Positions 15,702 through 23,327 of a stretch of DNA of 43,693 bases are shown here, in pieces. A program made the position numbers and the translations under genes. This DNA comes from Pseudomonadales bacterium (GTDB taxonomy: Bacteria > Pseudomonadota > Gammaproteobacteria > Pseudomonadales > Azotimanducaceae): the NCBI GenBank assembly GCA_007130155.1, contig SLTB01000024.1, positions 1-43,693 of the forward strand, read 5' to 3'. Every line of letters begins with the position of its first letter. The stretch's first letter is position 1. The notes beneath the pieces are model-generated. The model saw only the letters and a list, made by a program, of their open reading frames with translations, had not been told where the DNA came from and did no database searches.

Positions 15702-16003
15702 GCGATTATCCTCGCGTTGCTTCAAAAAGGTCACCCTGGTCGAGGGTTCAACCGTGATCGAGCAAGGGTCATGCCGGAAACCGTCAAAGGTGTGTCCATC
15801 CACACCATGGAACAGCTTATGAGTCCATTAATTATCATTTAGGACAGACAGTTGATAAAGAATCGAGCCTGGCGAACTCTTCGGGACCCACCCGCTCCGG
15901 ATGTTTCCATCGGTCGCCAGAGTCCTCGAGGCGGCCCAGCTGAGCGCAGCCCCCGAATCCCGAACGTCTTATTTTGAGACAGATTGCCGGAATTCGGACA
16001 GTG

Positions 16004-17395
16004 TCATGGCGTGACCGCCAACTGCTCATTGCTGTAAAGGCTGCGCCAACGTCCAGAGCGGAAGCGCTTCGTGAGCATCCAGGCTTTCAGCGCATAATCG
16101 CCGATCAGCGCCGCGAAAACCCACTCCACCGGCATGCCCAGCCAAGCGAAAAGTACCGCGAGCACACAGCGCACCCCCAAAAGCCCGGCCATGGTGGCCT
16201 TCAGCGGGTAGCGGGTGTCCCCCGCGCCACGCAGGGCGCCGCCAAAGGCGAACTCCACCGCCATCAGGGGCTGAACGGCGCCGAGGATATAGATAAAGGC
16301 TATGGTGTAAGCGATCACTTCAGGGTCATCAATCATGAACCGGGCCATGGGCTCGGCAAAAACAATGACCGTAAGGCCTATACCCAGCATGGACAGCATG
16401 GCGTAACGCAAAGCCCGCCAGCCATTGGCAGTGGCCGCCTCGGGATCATTGGCGCCCAGTGCCTGACCCACCAGCGTCGAGCCGGCAATGGAAAAGCCGA
16501 ACCCGACCACAAAGCACACCGAGAGGATGTTGACACCGATGCCGTAGGCGGCGAACGCCGCTGTTCCGTAATAGTGACCGATCACGCCAAGGAAGATGAA
16601 GAAGCCAATCCGGAACACACCCTGCTCCAGCGCAGCTGGATAGCCGATGGTCAGCAGGCGCTGCACCCGAGCCGCCTGGATGGCTTCCCGCCACTCTCGC
16701 AACCGGAATTCGATCACCAGCTGCCCGTTCATCCACAACAGCAGGAACACCAGCCCCGCCACGCCAAAGGCGAAGCCGTTGGCGATCGCCGCCCCTTTCA
16801 CGCCCAGCGCCGGGAATCCGAAGTGACCGAACACCAGCACGTAGAGACCGAACATGCTGATCAGGTTGGTGGCGGCGCCGATCCACATCGGCGTGCGGGC
16901 GTCACCGGCTGCCCGCAGCGCAGCACTCATGATGAAGTTGACGGCAAACGCGACGTTGAACAGTGAGAGCCAGAAGATGAACTCACCTGCCAGACGGGTC
17001 GCATCAGGCCCGAGGCCGAACAAACCCGCCAGGGGTTCCGCGAAAACCATTACCGGCAGGGTGAGCACCAGGGCCACCATCACGCCAAGGAGCAGGGAAC
17101 TCACGGTGGTCCGGGTGGCCTCATCGAAGTCCCGCGCGCCCCAGGCCCTGGCCACCAGTGCCGTGGTACCGACGCTGACCGCCATCATGATGGCCTGCAG
17201 GGTGAAGAAGACTTGATTGCCCACGGTCACGGCAGCCGCAGCTGCCGGCCCAAGGGTCGCCACCACCTTGATGGAGACGATGCCCACCATGGCGAACAGC
17301 AGGTTGGTCAGGATGGAAGGCCAGGCCAGTTCCCATATTCCGAGCGGGCGCGAGGCCTCGACCGCAGGATTCGCTGATCCAGAATTTTCGCTCAT
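16004..17395 (-). CDS. MATE family multidrug/cation exporter
   Basis: A 463-residue inner-membrane antiporter of the MATE family with twelve predicted helices in two homologous halves. Recognisable blocks are AWPSILTNLLFAMVGIVS at the N-terminus, AVTVGNQVFF, AARWGARD-like VARAWGARDF, ALRAAGDARTPMWI in the first half and GALRGAGDTRYPL at the equivalent place in the second. Substrates in the family are cationic drugs, exchanged for Na+ or H+; none can be assigned here. The length is normal. It is divergent from the enoyl-CoA hydratase operon. Confidence 0.92.
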   Translation of the reverse strand: MSENSGSANPAVEASRPLGIWELAWPSILTNLLFAMVGIVSIKVVATLGPAAAAAVTVGNQVFFTLQAIMMAVSVGTTALVARAWGARDFDEATRTTVSSLLLGVMVALVLTLPVMVFAEPLAGLFGLGPDATRLAGEFIFWLSLFNVAFAVNFIMSAALRAAGDARTPMWIGAATNLISMFGLYVLVFGHFGFPALGVKGAAIANGFAFGVAGLVFLLLWMNGQLVIEFRLREWREAIQAARVQRLLTIGYPAALEQGVFRIGFFIFLGVIGHYYGTAAFAAYGIGVNILSVCFVVGFGFSIAGSTLVGQALGANDPEAATANGWRALRYAMLSMLGIGLTVIVFAEPMARFMIDDPEVIAYTIAFIYILGAVQPLMAVEFAFGGALRGAGDTRYPLKATMAGLLGVRCVLAVLFAWLGMPVEWVFAALIGDYALKAWMLTKRFRSGRWRSLYSNEQLAVTP

Positions 17396-17487
17396 GCCTG
17401 ATCGGCCACGGTGGGATCAACGCCTCTCATGGAACAAGATTACGCTTATCCATTCAAAAGGAGTGTGCATCGTGCTCGCACGACGCG

Positions 17488-17550
17488 TTTGTGGGAGCTC
17501 CAGCGGGGGCGCTGCACGGATTCATCGCCCGCACTGGGGGCTCCCACAAA
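17488..17550. repeat. REPIN: two REP-like hairpins in inverted orientation
   Basis: TTTGTGGGAGCTCC at the left end is mirrored by GGGGGCTCCCACAAA at the right, with GC-rich arms between. The head GTGGGAGC is shared with 6076-6120, 30291-30334 and 38974-39021. Confidence 0.75.
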
Positions 17551-17633
17551 AACCTGCCACGTGCATCGAATGGCATGTTTCTTACGCGAAGACGTGAACG
17601 ACGGTTCGAGGCGGCCTCCCCAGTATCTCTAAG

Positions 17634-17669
17634 CTCTCGCTTCGGGCATCGGCGACCGATGCGGGTTAG
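17634..17669 (-). repeat. Solo terminal end of the first MITE-like family
   Basis: CTCTCGCTTCGGGCATCGG...ATGCGGGTTAG matches the right end of copy A (CCCTCGCTTCGCGCATCGG...ATGCGGGCTAG) at about 30 of 36 positions. The rest of the element is missing. It lies about 65 bases upstream of the hydratase start. Confidence 0.7.
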
Positions 17670-17733
17670 AATTCCCCGCCTCGAAAACACTGCGCAAGAC
17701 ACACTCTACATCAACCCTGGGAGGAACTCCGAG

Positions 17734-18555
17734 ATGAGCGCCACAGAAGATGTGCTCGCCCGCGACTTTGCTGACATCGCAGTCAGCCTCGACGGCAACG
17801 TCGCCACCGTGGAAATTCAGCGCCCGCCCAACAACTTCTTCGACCACGCCCTCATCCTCCAGCTTGCCGACGCCTTTGCAGGTCTCGATGCCATGGACGC
17901 CTGCCGCGCCATCGTCCTCGCCTCCCAGGGCAAGCACTTCTGCGCCGGCGCCAATTTCGGCACCGGTCGGGACGACAATGCGGACGCCGAATTCACCGAA
18001 GAGGGATTCCGAAACACCACCCACAAACTTTACAGCGAAGGCGTGAGGCTGTTCGGCTACCGCAAACCCGTGATCGGCGCCATCCAGGGCAGCGCGGTAG
18101 GCGGTGGACTCGGTGTGGCCCTGGTCCCGGACTTCCGGGTCGCCACCCCCAACACCCGCTTCGTGGCCAACTTCACAAAACTCGGCATCCACCCGGGCTT
18201 TGGCCTCACTGTGACGCTTCCCGCCATCATCGGTCAGCAAAAAGCGCAGCTGATGTTCTACACCGGACGGCGCATCAAGGGTGACGAAGCCCTCGAGTGG
18301 GGCCTCGCCGACCTGCTGGTGGAAGAGGACCAACTGCGCCCGGCCGCCCTGGAACTGGCCCGCGAGATCGCTGAAAGCGCTCCGCTGGCGTTGATGTCGG
18401 TGCGCGCCACCATGCGCCAGGGGCTGGCCGAGCGCATCGCCCGGGCCACCGACCACGAACTTGCGGAGCAGCAATGGCTGCGCGCCACCGAAGACGCCCA
18501 GGAGGGTATTCGCGCCGTATCCGAACGACGTCCCGGTGATTTCAAGAATCGTTAA
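17734..18555 (+). CDS. Enoyl-CoA hydratase/isomerase (crotonase) family protein
   Basis: A 273-residue crotonase-fold enzyme acting on acyl-CoA thioesters in the cytosol. Two oxyanion-hole segments are visible: GKHFCAGANF and GSAVGGGLGVAL. NFFDHALILQLADAF and the C-terminal helices are typical. At the places where hydratases carry catalytic Glu pairs I see HPGFGLTVTLP rather than a clear Glu, so the exact reaction (hydratase, isomerase, hydrolase) is open. The start at 17734 is set by GGAGG 9 bases upstream. It is first of a three-gene operon with the LLM oxidoreductase (48-base gap) and an SDR, which suggests side-chain degradation of a CoA-activated substrate. Confidence 0.88.
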   Translation: MSATEDVLARDFADIAVSLDGNVATVEIQRPPNNFFDHALILQLADAFAGLDAMDACRAIVLASQGKHFCAGANFGTGRDDNADAEFTEEGFRNTTHKLYSEGVRLFGYRKPVIGAIQGSAVGGGLGVALVPDFRVATPNTRFVANFTKLGIHPGFGLTVTLPAIIGQQKAQLMFYTGRRIKGDEALEWGLADLLVEEDQLRPAALELAREIAESAPLALMSVRATMRQGLAERIARATDHELAEQQWLRATEDAQEGIRAVSERRPGDFKNR

Positions 18556-18603
18556 GGGGCGTGTCTGTGATACGCACCTGACCCAATGGCAACGGAGAAG
18601 ATA

Positions 18604-19482
18604 ATGAAGATCGGCAAACTCGGCGTCTGGTACTTCACCGACACCCAAAGCGCAGCGCAGGCAGCCAAGACAGCGCAGCGCATCGAGAAGATCGGCTACG
18701 ACACCCTGTGGATTCCAGAGACCGTCGGCCGCAATCCCTTCGTCCACGCCGCCTGGCTTTTGGCCAACACCACGAAACTGAAACTGGCCACCGGCATCGC
18801 CAACATCTACCACCGGGAACCGGGCGTCACCCTGGCCGCGCAGAACACGCTTGCGGAGCAGTCCGGCGGCCGCTTCCTCCTCGGCCTCGGCGTCTCCCAC
18901 AAGCCGCTGGTCGAGGGCGTCCGCGGACTGACCTACGGCAAGCCCGTGGCCACCATGAAGGACTACCTGGAGAAGATGGACCGCTCGCCCTACAACAGCG
19001 TCAAGCCTGCCGAGCCCCCCCAACGCGTGATCGCGGCCCTCGGTCCGAAGATGCTGGAAGTGGCGCGGGATCAGTGCGCCGGCGCCCACCCCTACTTCAC
19101 CTCACCGGAGCACACCCGCATGGCGCGGGAGATTCTCGGTCCGGGCAAGCACCTCTGCGTGGAGCAGAAGGTGATCCTCGAGACCGATCCGGCCAAGGCC
19201 CGGCAACTGGCCCGGGATGTCGCGCAGATTTACATCAATCTGCCCAACTACCGGAACAACTGGCTGCGCATGGGGCTCACCGAGGCCGATCTAGCCGATG
19301 GCGGCAGCGATCGCTTCATCGACGCCACCTTTGCCTGGGGCAACGTCGACACCATCAAGCAGCGTCTGCATGAGCATTTCGATGCCGGCGCCAGCCATGT
19401 CTGCATCCAGCCGGTAAACCCCAACGGTGTCTTCGGGGACCTGCACTGGGCGGTACTCGAAGCCCTGGTCGACACCGTATGA
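18604..19482 (+). CDS. LLM-class (luciferase-like) oxidoreductase, TIGR03620-like, probably F420-dependent
   Basis: A 292-residue TIM-barrel oxidoreductase of the bacterial-luciferase superfamily. KIGKLGVWYFTD at the start, GYDTLWIPE, LATGIANIYHR, LAEQSGGRFLLGLGVSH and AALGPKMLEVARD follow the pattern of the TIGR03620 subgroup, usually labelled F420-dependent. Whether the cofactor is F420 or FMN cannot be read directly; no F420-biosynthesis gene is in the window. I start at ATG 18604, with GGAGA 6 bases upstream, rather than at 18586. The stop overlaps the SDR start by four bases (ATGA). Confidence 0.85.
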   Translation: MKIGKLGVWYFTDTQSAAQAAKTAQRIEKIGYDTLWIPETVGRNPFVHAAWLLANTTKLKLATGIANIYHREPGVTLAAQNTLAEQSGGRFLLGLGVSHKPLVEGVRGLTYGKPVATMKDYLEKMDRSPYNSVKPAEPPQRVIAALGPKMLEVARDQCAGAHPYFTSPEHTRMAREILGPGKHLCVEQKVILETDPAKARQLARDVAQIYINLPNYRNNWLRMGLTEADLADGGSDRFIDATFAWGNVDTIKQRLHEHFDAGASHVCIQPVNPNGVFGDLHWAVLEALVDTV

Positions 19483-20339
19483 ACCCCTTCGAGGGCCGCG
19501 TTGCCCTCGTCACCGGCGCCGCCTCAGGTATTGGCGCGGCGCTGGCGGTGGCCCTCCACGCCGCTGGCGCCAAGGTGGTCCTCGCCGACATCGATGGTGA
19601 AGGAGCCCGCCGACAGGCCATGGCCATCGGTGCCGATGCCGATACGGCCGTTACCCTCGATGTCACCGACCGGAGCCTTTTCGCGTCGGTGGTCACCGCC
19701 ACCGTCGAGCGCCATGGCCGCATCGATTACCTGTTCAACAACGCCGGCATTGCCATCGTCGGCAACACCCTGGCCATGGAGGGCAATGACTGGGACCGGT
19801 TACTGGATGTCAACATCCGCGGGGTCGTTCATGGGGTCGAGGCGGTCTACCCATTGATGGTGAAACAGCAGCTTTTGGGCGGCTGGCGAGGTCACATCGT
19901 CAACACCGCATCCATCTCCGGACTCATCCCGGCTCCAGGTTTCACCGCCTATGCGATGACCAAGCACGCGGTCGTTGGCCTGTCGCTGTCTCTTCGCGAA
20001 GAAGCGCGCCGCTATGGCGTCCGCGTCAGCGCCATCTGTCCGAGCGTGATTGGGACCCCCATGGCGGAGCATGCCCAGCTTCTTGGCGACAGCGTCCCCG
20101 TGAAGGACAAGGTGCAGGGTTTCGTTCGCTTGCCCGGTGCCGACTACTGTGCCCGCAAGGCATTGAAGGGCGTGCGCCGCAACCGAGCGCTGATTCCGGT
20201 CACGCCTGCGGCACACATCGGCTGGCGCCTCTACCGGCTTTGGCCAGGGCTACTGCGTCCGGTGACGCGACGCTTGGCAGACACTCTGGCGCCCATGGCG
20301 GCGAGTTTGGGGGCGCCGACCGGCCAGCGAGAACGATGA
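19479..20339 (+). CDS. Short-chain dehydrogenase/reductase (SDR)
   Basis: A 286-residue classical SDR using NAD(P). The nucleotide-binding motif TGAASGIG is at residues 12-19, NNAG follows at about 87, the catalytic Ser is in NTASISG and the Tyr and Lys are in YAMTKHA. Acidic LADID after strand 2 suggests NAD over NADP. The C-terminal 60 residues (RLYRLWPGLLRPVTRRLADTL) form a longer tail than the SDR minimum, amphipathic in part. It is the last gene of the hydratase-LLM-SDR operon and ends 34 bases before the convergent hsp20 cluster. Confidence 0.9.
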   Translation: MNPFEGRVALVTGAASGIGAALAVALHAAGAKVVLADIDGEGARRQAMAIGADADTAVTLDVTDRSLFASVVTATVERHGRIDYLFNNAGIAIVGNTLAMEGNDWDRLLDVNIRGVVHGVEAVYPLMVKQQLLGGWRGHIVNTASISGLIPAPGFTAYAMTKHAVVGLSLSLREEARRYGVRVSAICPSVIGTPMAEHAQLLGDSVPVKDKVQGFVRLPGADYCARKALKGVRRNRALIPVTPAAHIGWRLYRLWPGLLRPVTRRLADTLAPMAASLGAPTGQRER

Positions 20340-20373
20340 ACCGCGCTGAACGGTCAGGCACCTTCGCCTCACT

Positions 20374-20877
20374 TCAGGCCACCTTGATGTCGATCTTCCG
20401 GCTCGGCACCTGAGCCTGGGCCGACTTCGGCAGGGTGACAGTGAGTACGCCATTGCCGAATTTGGCCTCGGCCCGGTCACAATCGACCCCGGGTGGCAGA
20501 GGAATGGAGCGGAACACCGAACCATAGCTGCGCTCGGACAGATAGAAGCCCTTCTTCTCCTCCTGCCGCTGTACGCGCTTCTCGCCGCGGACCGTCAGCC
20601 CATCCGGAGCAACGGTGACATCGAGATCCTTTTCATCGAGACCGGGCAGTTCAATGCTGACCTCGACATGATCGTCCGTCTCCACCACATCCGCTGCCGC
20701 CCAGCCAGCCAGCGGTAGCGTCTGGGCCTCCTCACCATGGCCGCCGAAGCGGCCGAAAAAGCCGTCGAACAAACGGTTCACTTCTTGCTGCAGCGCGACC
20801 ACAGGGTGCTGTTCGTTGACCGCAGAGCGTTCTTCGTCACCGCGCTGGGCCCATGGGATGAGATCCTTGATACGCAT
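20374..20877 (-). CDS. Small heat-shock protein, Hsp20/IbpA family (third of three)
   Basis: A 167-residue alpha-crystallin-type chaperone holding unfolding proteins for refolding by Hsp70/Hsp100. The beta-sandwich domain spans about residues 58-155, with VSIELPGLDEKDLDVTV, the GNGVLTVTLPK signature of the family and a C-terminal IDI (IxI) motif needed for oligomerisation. A GGGAGGA site 7 bases upstream fixes the start. It lies 14 bases after the second hsp20, so it is the last gene of a three-gene heat-shock operon. The longer N-terminal arm distinguishes it from its neighbours. Confidence 0.92.
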   Translation of the reverse strand: MRIKDLIPWAQRGDEERSAVNEQHPVVALQQEVNRLFDGFFGRFGGHGEEAQTLPLAGWAAADVVETDDHVEVSIELPGLDEKDLDVTVAPDGLTVRGEKRVQRQEEKKGFYLSERSYGSVFRSIPLPPGVDCDRAEAKFGNGVLTVTLPKSAQAQVPSRKIDIKVA

Positions 20878-20891
20878 GTTGAGTCCTCCCT

Positions 20892-21299
20892 TCAGGCAGC
20901 CCTGACGTTGATCTGCCGCGGCTTCGCTTCCTGTGCCTTGGGCAGATCAAGCGTCAGAACCCCGTGCTTGCAAGTGGCTTCGATGTTCTCCGCGTCAATG
21001 TCTTCTGACAGACTGAAGGATCGTTCGTAGTCACCTTCGCCGTACTCGGCATAGATGCGCCGGTAGCTGTCCGGTCGCGCCACGCTGCTGCGGCCCCGGA
21101 TCGTCAGGACGCGCTTCTCAAGAGTTACCTCGACGCCCTCGGCACGAACCCCAGGCATTTCCAGCACCAAGGTGACCCCACGCCGCGTTTCGAAAATGTC
21201 CGCCACCGGGCGAAACACCGGGCGCGGGCGGGTTTGCTCGAGGTCGTGGCTTTCAGGTGCCACGGACTGCTCCGTGGCTTGAGCGATGTTCTGTTCCAT
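20892..21299 (-). CDS. Small heat-shock protein, Hsp20 family (second of three)
   Basis: A 135-residue Hsp20 chaperone. The domain begins near PVADIFETRRGVTLVLEMPG. The signature is HGVLTLDLPKAQEAK, and the C-terminus is INVRAA, where an IxV replaces the usual IxI. Tyr-rich SYRRIYAEYGEGDYERSFSL lies in the middle loop. GAGGAG 9 bases upstream marks the start. It lies 38 bases downstream of the first hsp20 and 14 bases before the third. Confidence 0.92.
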   Translation of the reverse strand: MEQNIAQATEQSVAPESHDLEQTRPRPVFRPVADIFETRRGVTLVLEMPGVRAEGVEVTLEKRVLTIRGRSSVARPDSYRRIYAEYGEGDYERSFSLSEDIDAENIEATCKHGVLTLDLPKAQEAKPRQINVRAA

Positions 21300-21337
21300 G
21301 GCCCATTTCTCCTCTAAATAAGTGGATCGAGACCGCT

Positions 21338-21766
21338 TCAGTGTTTGATCTCGATGCGCCGCGGCTTGTCGGCTTCCGGCCGCTGCAGGTCCACCTCCAG
21401 GACGCCGTCGGCAAACCGGGCCTCCACCCGCTCCGCATCGACGCGGAACGGCAGTTGCACCATTCGCTGGAACTGACCGTGGGAACGTTCCCGCCGATGC
21501 CAGGCCACGTCGCTTTCGTCGGTGGACGGTCGTCGGGAGCCCCGCACAGTGAGCACATCGTCCTTCACCGAAAGCTCCACGTCCGCCGGATCAACTCCGG
21601 GCAACTCCGCCGTGATGGCTACGCTGTCTGCACCGGCCCAGAGATTCACGGCTGGAAACCCGGTCGCTGCCGCCAGCGGTCGCTGCCCGAAGAGGCGATG
21701 CATCGGATTCTGCAGGCGCCGAAACTCGCCGAGGGGGTCGAAGCCGCCGCCCAAACGTGATGCCAT
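21338..21766 (-). CDS. Small heat-shock protein, Hsp20 family (first of three)
   Basis: A 142-residue Hsp20 chaperone, first gene of the cluster. AITAELPGVDPADVELSV opens the alpha-crystallin domain, the signature is ADGVLEVDLQRPEADK, and the C-terminus carries IEI (IxI). The track starts at 21772, but GGAGG then lies directly against that ATG. The second ATG, at 21766, has the same GGAGG at 6 bases, so I choose it. The leader contains three more GGAGG-like blocks. A sigma-32-type promoter is located at 21850-21879. Confidence 0.92.
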   Translation of the reverse strand: MASRLGGGFDPLGEFRRLQNPMHRLFGQRPLAAATGFPAVNLWAGADSVAITAELPGVDPADVELSVKDDVLTVRGSRRPSTDESDVAWHRRERSHGQFQRMVQLPFRVDAERVEARFADGVLEVDLQRPEADKPRRIEIKH

Positions 21767-21849
21767 AGTCATCCTCCTATCCTCCTCCTGTCCTCCTCAA
21801 TGTTGGCTCCCAAGGAGCGGGCATGCGCCCCGCGCCCTGATGCCCACAG

Positions 21850-21879
21850 ATATGGGTATTGTCCCCGGTCGAGTTCAAG
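21850..21879 (-). promoter_or_regulatory. Sigma-32 (RpoH) heat-shock promoter for the hsp20 operon
   Basis: Read on the minus strand, CTTGAAC (21879-21873) is followed after 15 bases by ACCCATAT (21857-21850). The E. coli sigma-32 consensus is CTTGAAA, 13-17 bases, CCCCATnT. The match is 6 of 7 and 7 of 8, at an allowed spacing and in the right place, about 85 bases before the first hsp20 start. Confidence 0.75.
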
Positions 21880-21977
21880 GTCTGCTTGACAAATTTTTCG
21901 GCATATGAGGACCCCAGGAAGGTGTCGCGATCCGTATAATCGCCCGCCGTTGTCAGCCTTGGACCTGGAAACCTCCC

Positions 21978-22844
21978 GTGAGCAGTTCACCGACCCCCTC
22001 TTCCCTGCGTGAACGCGTGGGCGCCTGGATCGAAAGCACGCCGATCCAGAACCTGATCATCGCCATCATCATGTTCAACGCAATCACCCTGGGCCTGGAG
22101 ACCTCGAACTTCGTGCAGGCCCGCGCCGGCGGACTGCTGCTGTGGGTGGAGCAAATCGTGCTGACGATCTTCGTGATCGAGATCGCCATCAAACTCTATG
22201 CCTTCAGGCTGCGTTTCTTCACCAGCGGCTGGAACGTCTTCGACTTCGTCATCGTCGGTATCGCGCTGGTGCCCGCTTCCGGCCCATTGGCCATCCTCCG
22301 AGCGTTCCGCATACTCCGGATTCTGCGTCTGGTGACCAAGATCGCCCGCCTGCGGCACTTGGTAGAGTCGCTGATCCGCGCCCTGCCGAGCATTGGCTGG
22401 ATCGTGGTCCTGATGCTGATGGTGTTCTACATCTTCGCGGTCATGGGCACGAAGCTGTTCGGCGAGCAGTTCCCGGCGTACTTCGGCCATCTTGGCGCCA
22501 GCCTCTATTCCCTGTTCCAGGTCATGACCCTGGAAAGCTGGTCCCAAGGCATTTCACGGCCGATCATGGCCGAGATACCCTATGCCTGGATCTACTTCCT
22601 GACCTTCATCCTGATCACCGTATTCACGGTCCTGAACCTGTTTATCGGGATCATCGTCAATACGATGCAGGAGAAGCATTTCGAGGAGGAGGAGATGCGT
22701 CGCAGCCAGATGGAGGAGCGTGCTCACAGTGAACGCGAGGAGATGCTGCTCCTGCTGCGTGAAATGAGCGTCAAGGTCGATCGCCTCGAGGCCCAACTCG
22801 ACGGCACTGACGGACACGGTCAGACGTTGCCGGAGCGCGGCTGA
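21978..22844 (+). CDS. NaChBac-like voltage-gated cation (Na+) channel
   Basis: A 288-residue six-helix ion channel subunit, expected to work as a homotetramer in the inner membrane. Helices S1-S6 are visible. S4 is the voltage sensor, with Arg/Lys at every third place (RAFRILRILRLVTKIARLRHL, shown here as the segment near residues 110-130). The selectivity filter is TLESWS with Glu at about residue 186, the motif that makes bacterial channels Na+-selective. S6 (VFTVLNLFIGIIV) leads into a Glu/Arg-rich coiled coil, as in NaChBac relatives. The start is GTG. A TATAAT lies at 21935-21940 but has no good -35. It is divergent from the hsp20 operon. Confidence 0.92.
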   Translation: MSSSPTPSSLRERVGAWIESTPIQNLIIAIIMFNAITLGLETSNFVQARAGGLLLWVEQIVLTIFVIEIAIKLYAFRLRFFTSGWNVFDFVIVGIALVPASGPLAILRAFRILRILRLVTKIARLRHLVESLIRALPSIGWIVVLMLMVFYIFAVMGTKLFGEQFPAYFGHLGASLYSLFQVMTLESWSQGISRPIMAEIPYAWIYFLTFILITVFTVLNLFIGIIVNTMQEKHFEEEEMRRSQMEERAHSEREEMLLLLREMSVKVDRLEAQLDGTDGHGQTLPERG

Positions 22845-22923
22845 TCCTGGCCGATAAAGTGGCCCGGACGCCCAAATTCAAGTGGCAATGCACCTGCTAT
22901 TTGATGGATGATGACTTGACCCT

Positions 22924-22941
22924 TTGCCGTGGGCACGGCAA
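22924..22941. promoter_or_regulatory. Perfect 8-bp dyad upstream of the lipoprotein gene
   Basis: TTGCCGTG-GG-CACGGCAA lies 80 bases downstream of the channel gene and about 50 bases before the lipoprotein ATG. It could be an operator or a weak hairpin. No T-run follows. Confidence 0.4.
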
Positions 22942-22992
22942 GGTCGTCATTAACAATCGTGCACCTGACATGACCAATTGAGGAAAACGTTC

Positions 22993-23271
22993 ATGAAAGC
23001 AATGTGGAAGGGGACGCTGGCCGCGGCCGCTGCTGGACTCGTTCTGTCCGGTTGCGCAAGCAATGGCACTGTGGCTGAACTCGAATCTCGCGTCTCGACC
23101 CTGGAGGGGTCGCTGAGCCGGATCGAAAGCACCGCCAACGCAGCCATGACAGCTTCCCGTAGCAGCGAGGACGCTGAAGCACGCCGCCTGGCACAGCGTG
23201 CACTGGCAGAAGCCCAAGAGGCCAATGAGCGCGCTCGTCGCATTTCCGAGACTTGCTGCGGACCCAAGTAA
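22993..23271 (+). CDS. Lpp/OprI-like alanine-zipper outer-membrane lipoprotein
   Basis: A 92-residue lipoprotein. A hydrophobic signal ends in the lipobox LVLSGC; about 65 residues of heptad coiled coil follow (VAELESRVSTLEGSLSRIES, then Ala-rich AEARRLAQRALAEAQEANERA). This is the build of Pseudomonas OprI, which trimerises in the periplasm and ties the outer membrane to the wall. The C-terminus, CCGPK, has two Cys but does end in Lys, the residue that carries the peptidoglycan link in Lpp. I start at ATG 22993, with GAGGA 8 bases upstream; the track's TTG is part of that ribosome site. The adjacent L,D-transpeptidase is of the family that makes such links. Confidence 0.88.
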   Translation: MKAMWKGTLAAAAAGLVLSGCASNGTVAELESRVSTLEGSLSRIESTANAAMTASRSSEDAEARRLAQRALAEAQEANERARRISETCCGPK

Positions 23272-23292
23272 AACCTCAATCAGCTCACTCCA

Positions 23293-23327
23293 TGACCGTC
23301 AGCAGGGTCGCACCCCGCTGACGGTCA
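23293..23327. terminator. Strong hairpin shared by the convergent lipoprotein and L,D-transpeptidase genes
   Basis: TGACCGTCAGC pairs perfectly with GCTGACGGTCA, extended by GGG/CCC around a 5-base loop. It sits 21 bases after the lipoprotein stop and includes the stop codon of the convergent transpeptidase. The trailing tract (GTTATTGG) is only moderately T-rich, so termination is likely but not certain. Confidence 0.65.

Larger units (their letters stand above)
17396..17733. other. Divergent gap holding a REPIN and a solo repeat end
   Basis: This 338-base region between the MATE gene and the hydratase operon has no gene. It contains the inverted REP pair at 17488-17550 and a solo end of the first MITE-like family at 17634-17669. 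Promoters for both flanking genes should be here, but I see no strong consensus pair. Confidence 0.6.

Noticed and set aside
21886-21940. TTGACA (21886) and TATAAT (21935) as one sigma-70 promoter for the channel gene
   Set aside because: They are 43 bases apart, far beyond the 16-18 allowed, and neither has a good partner at the right distance.
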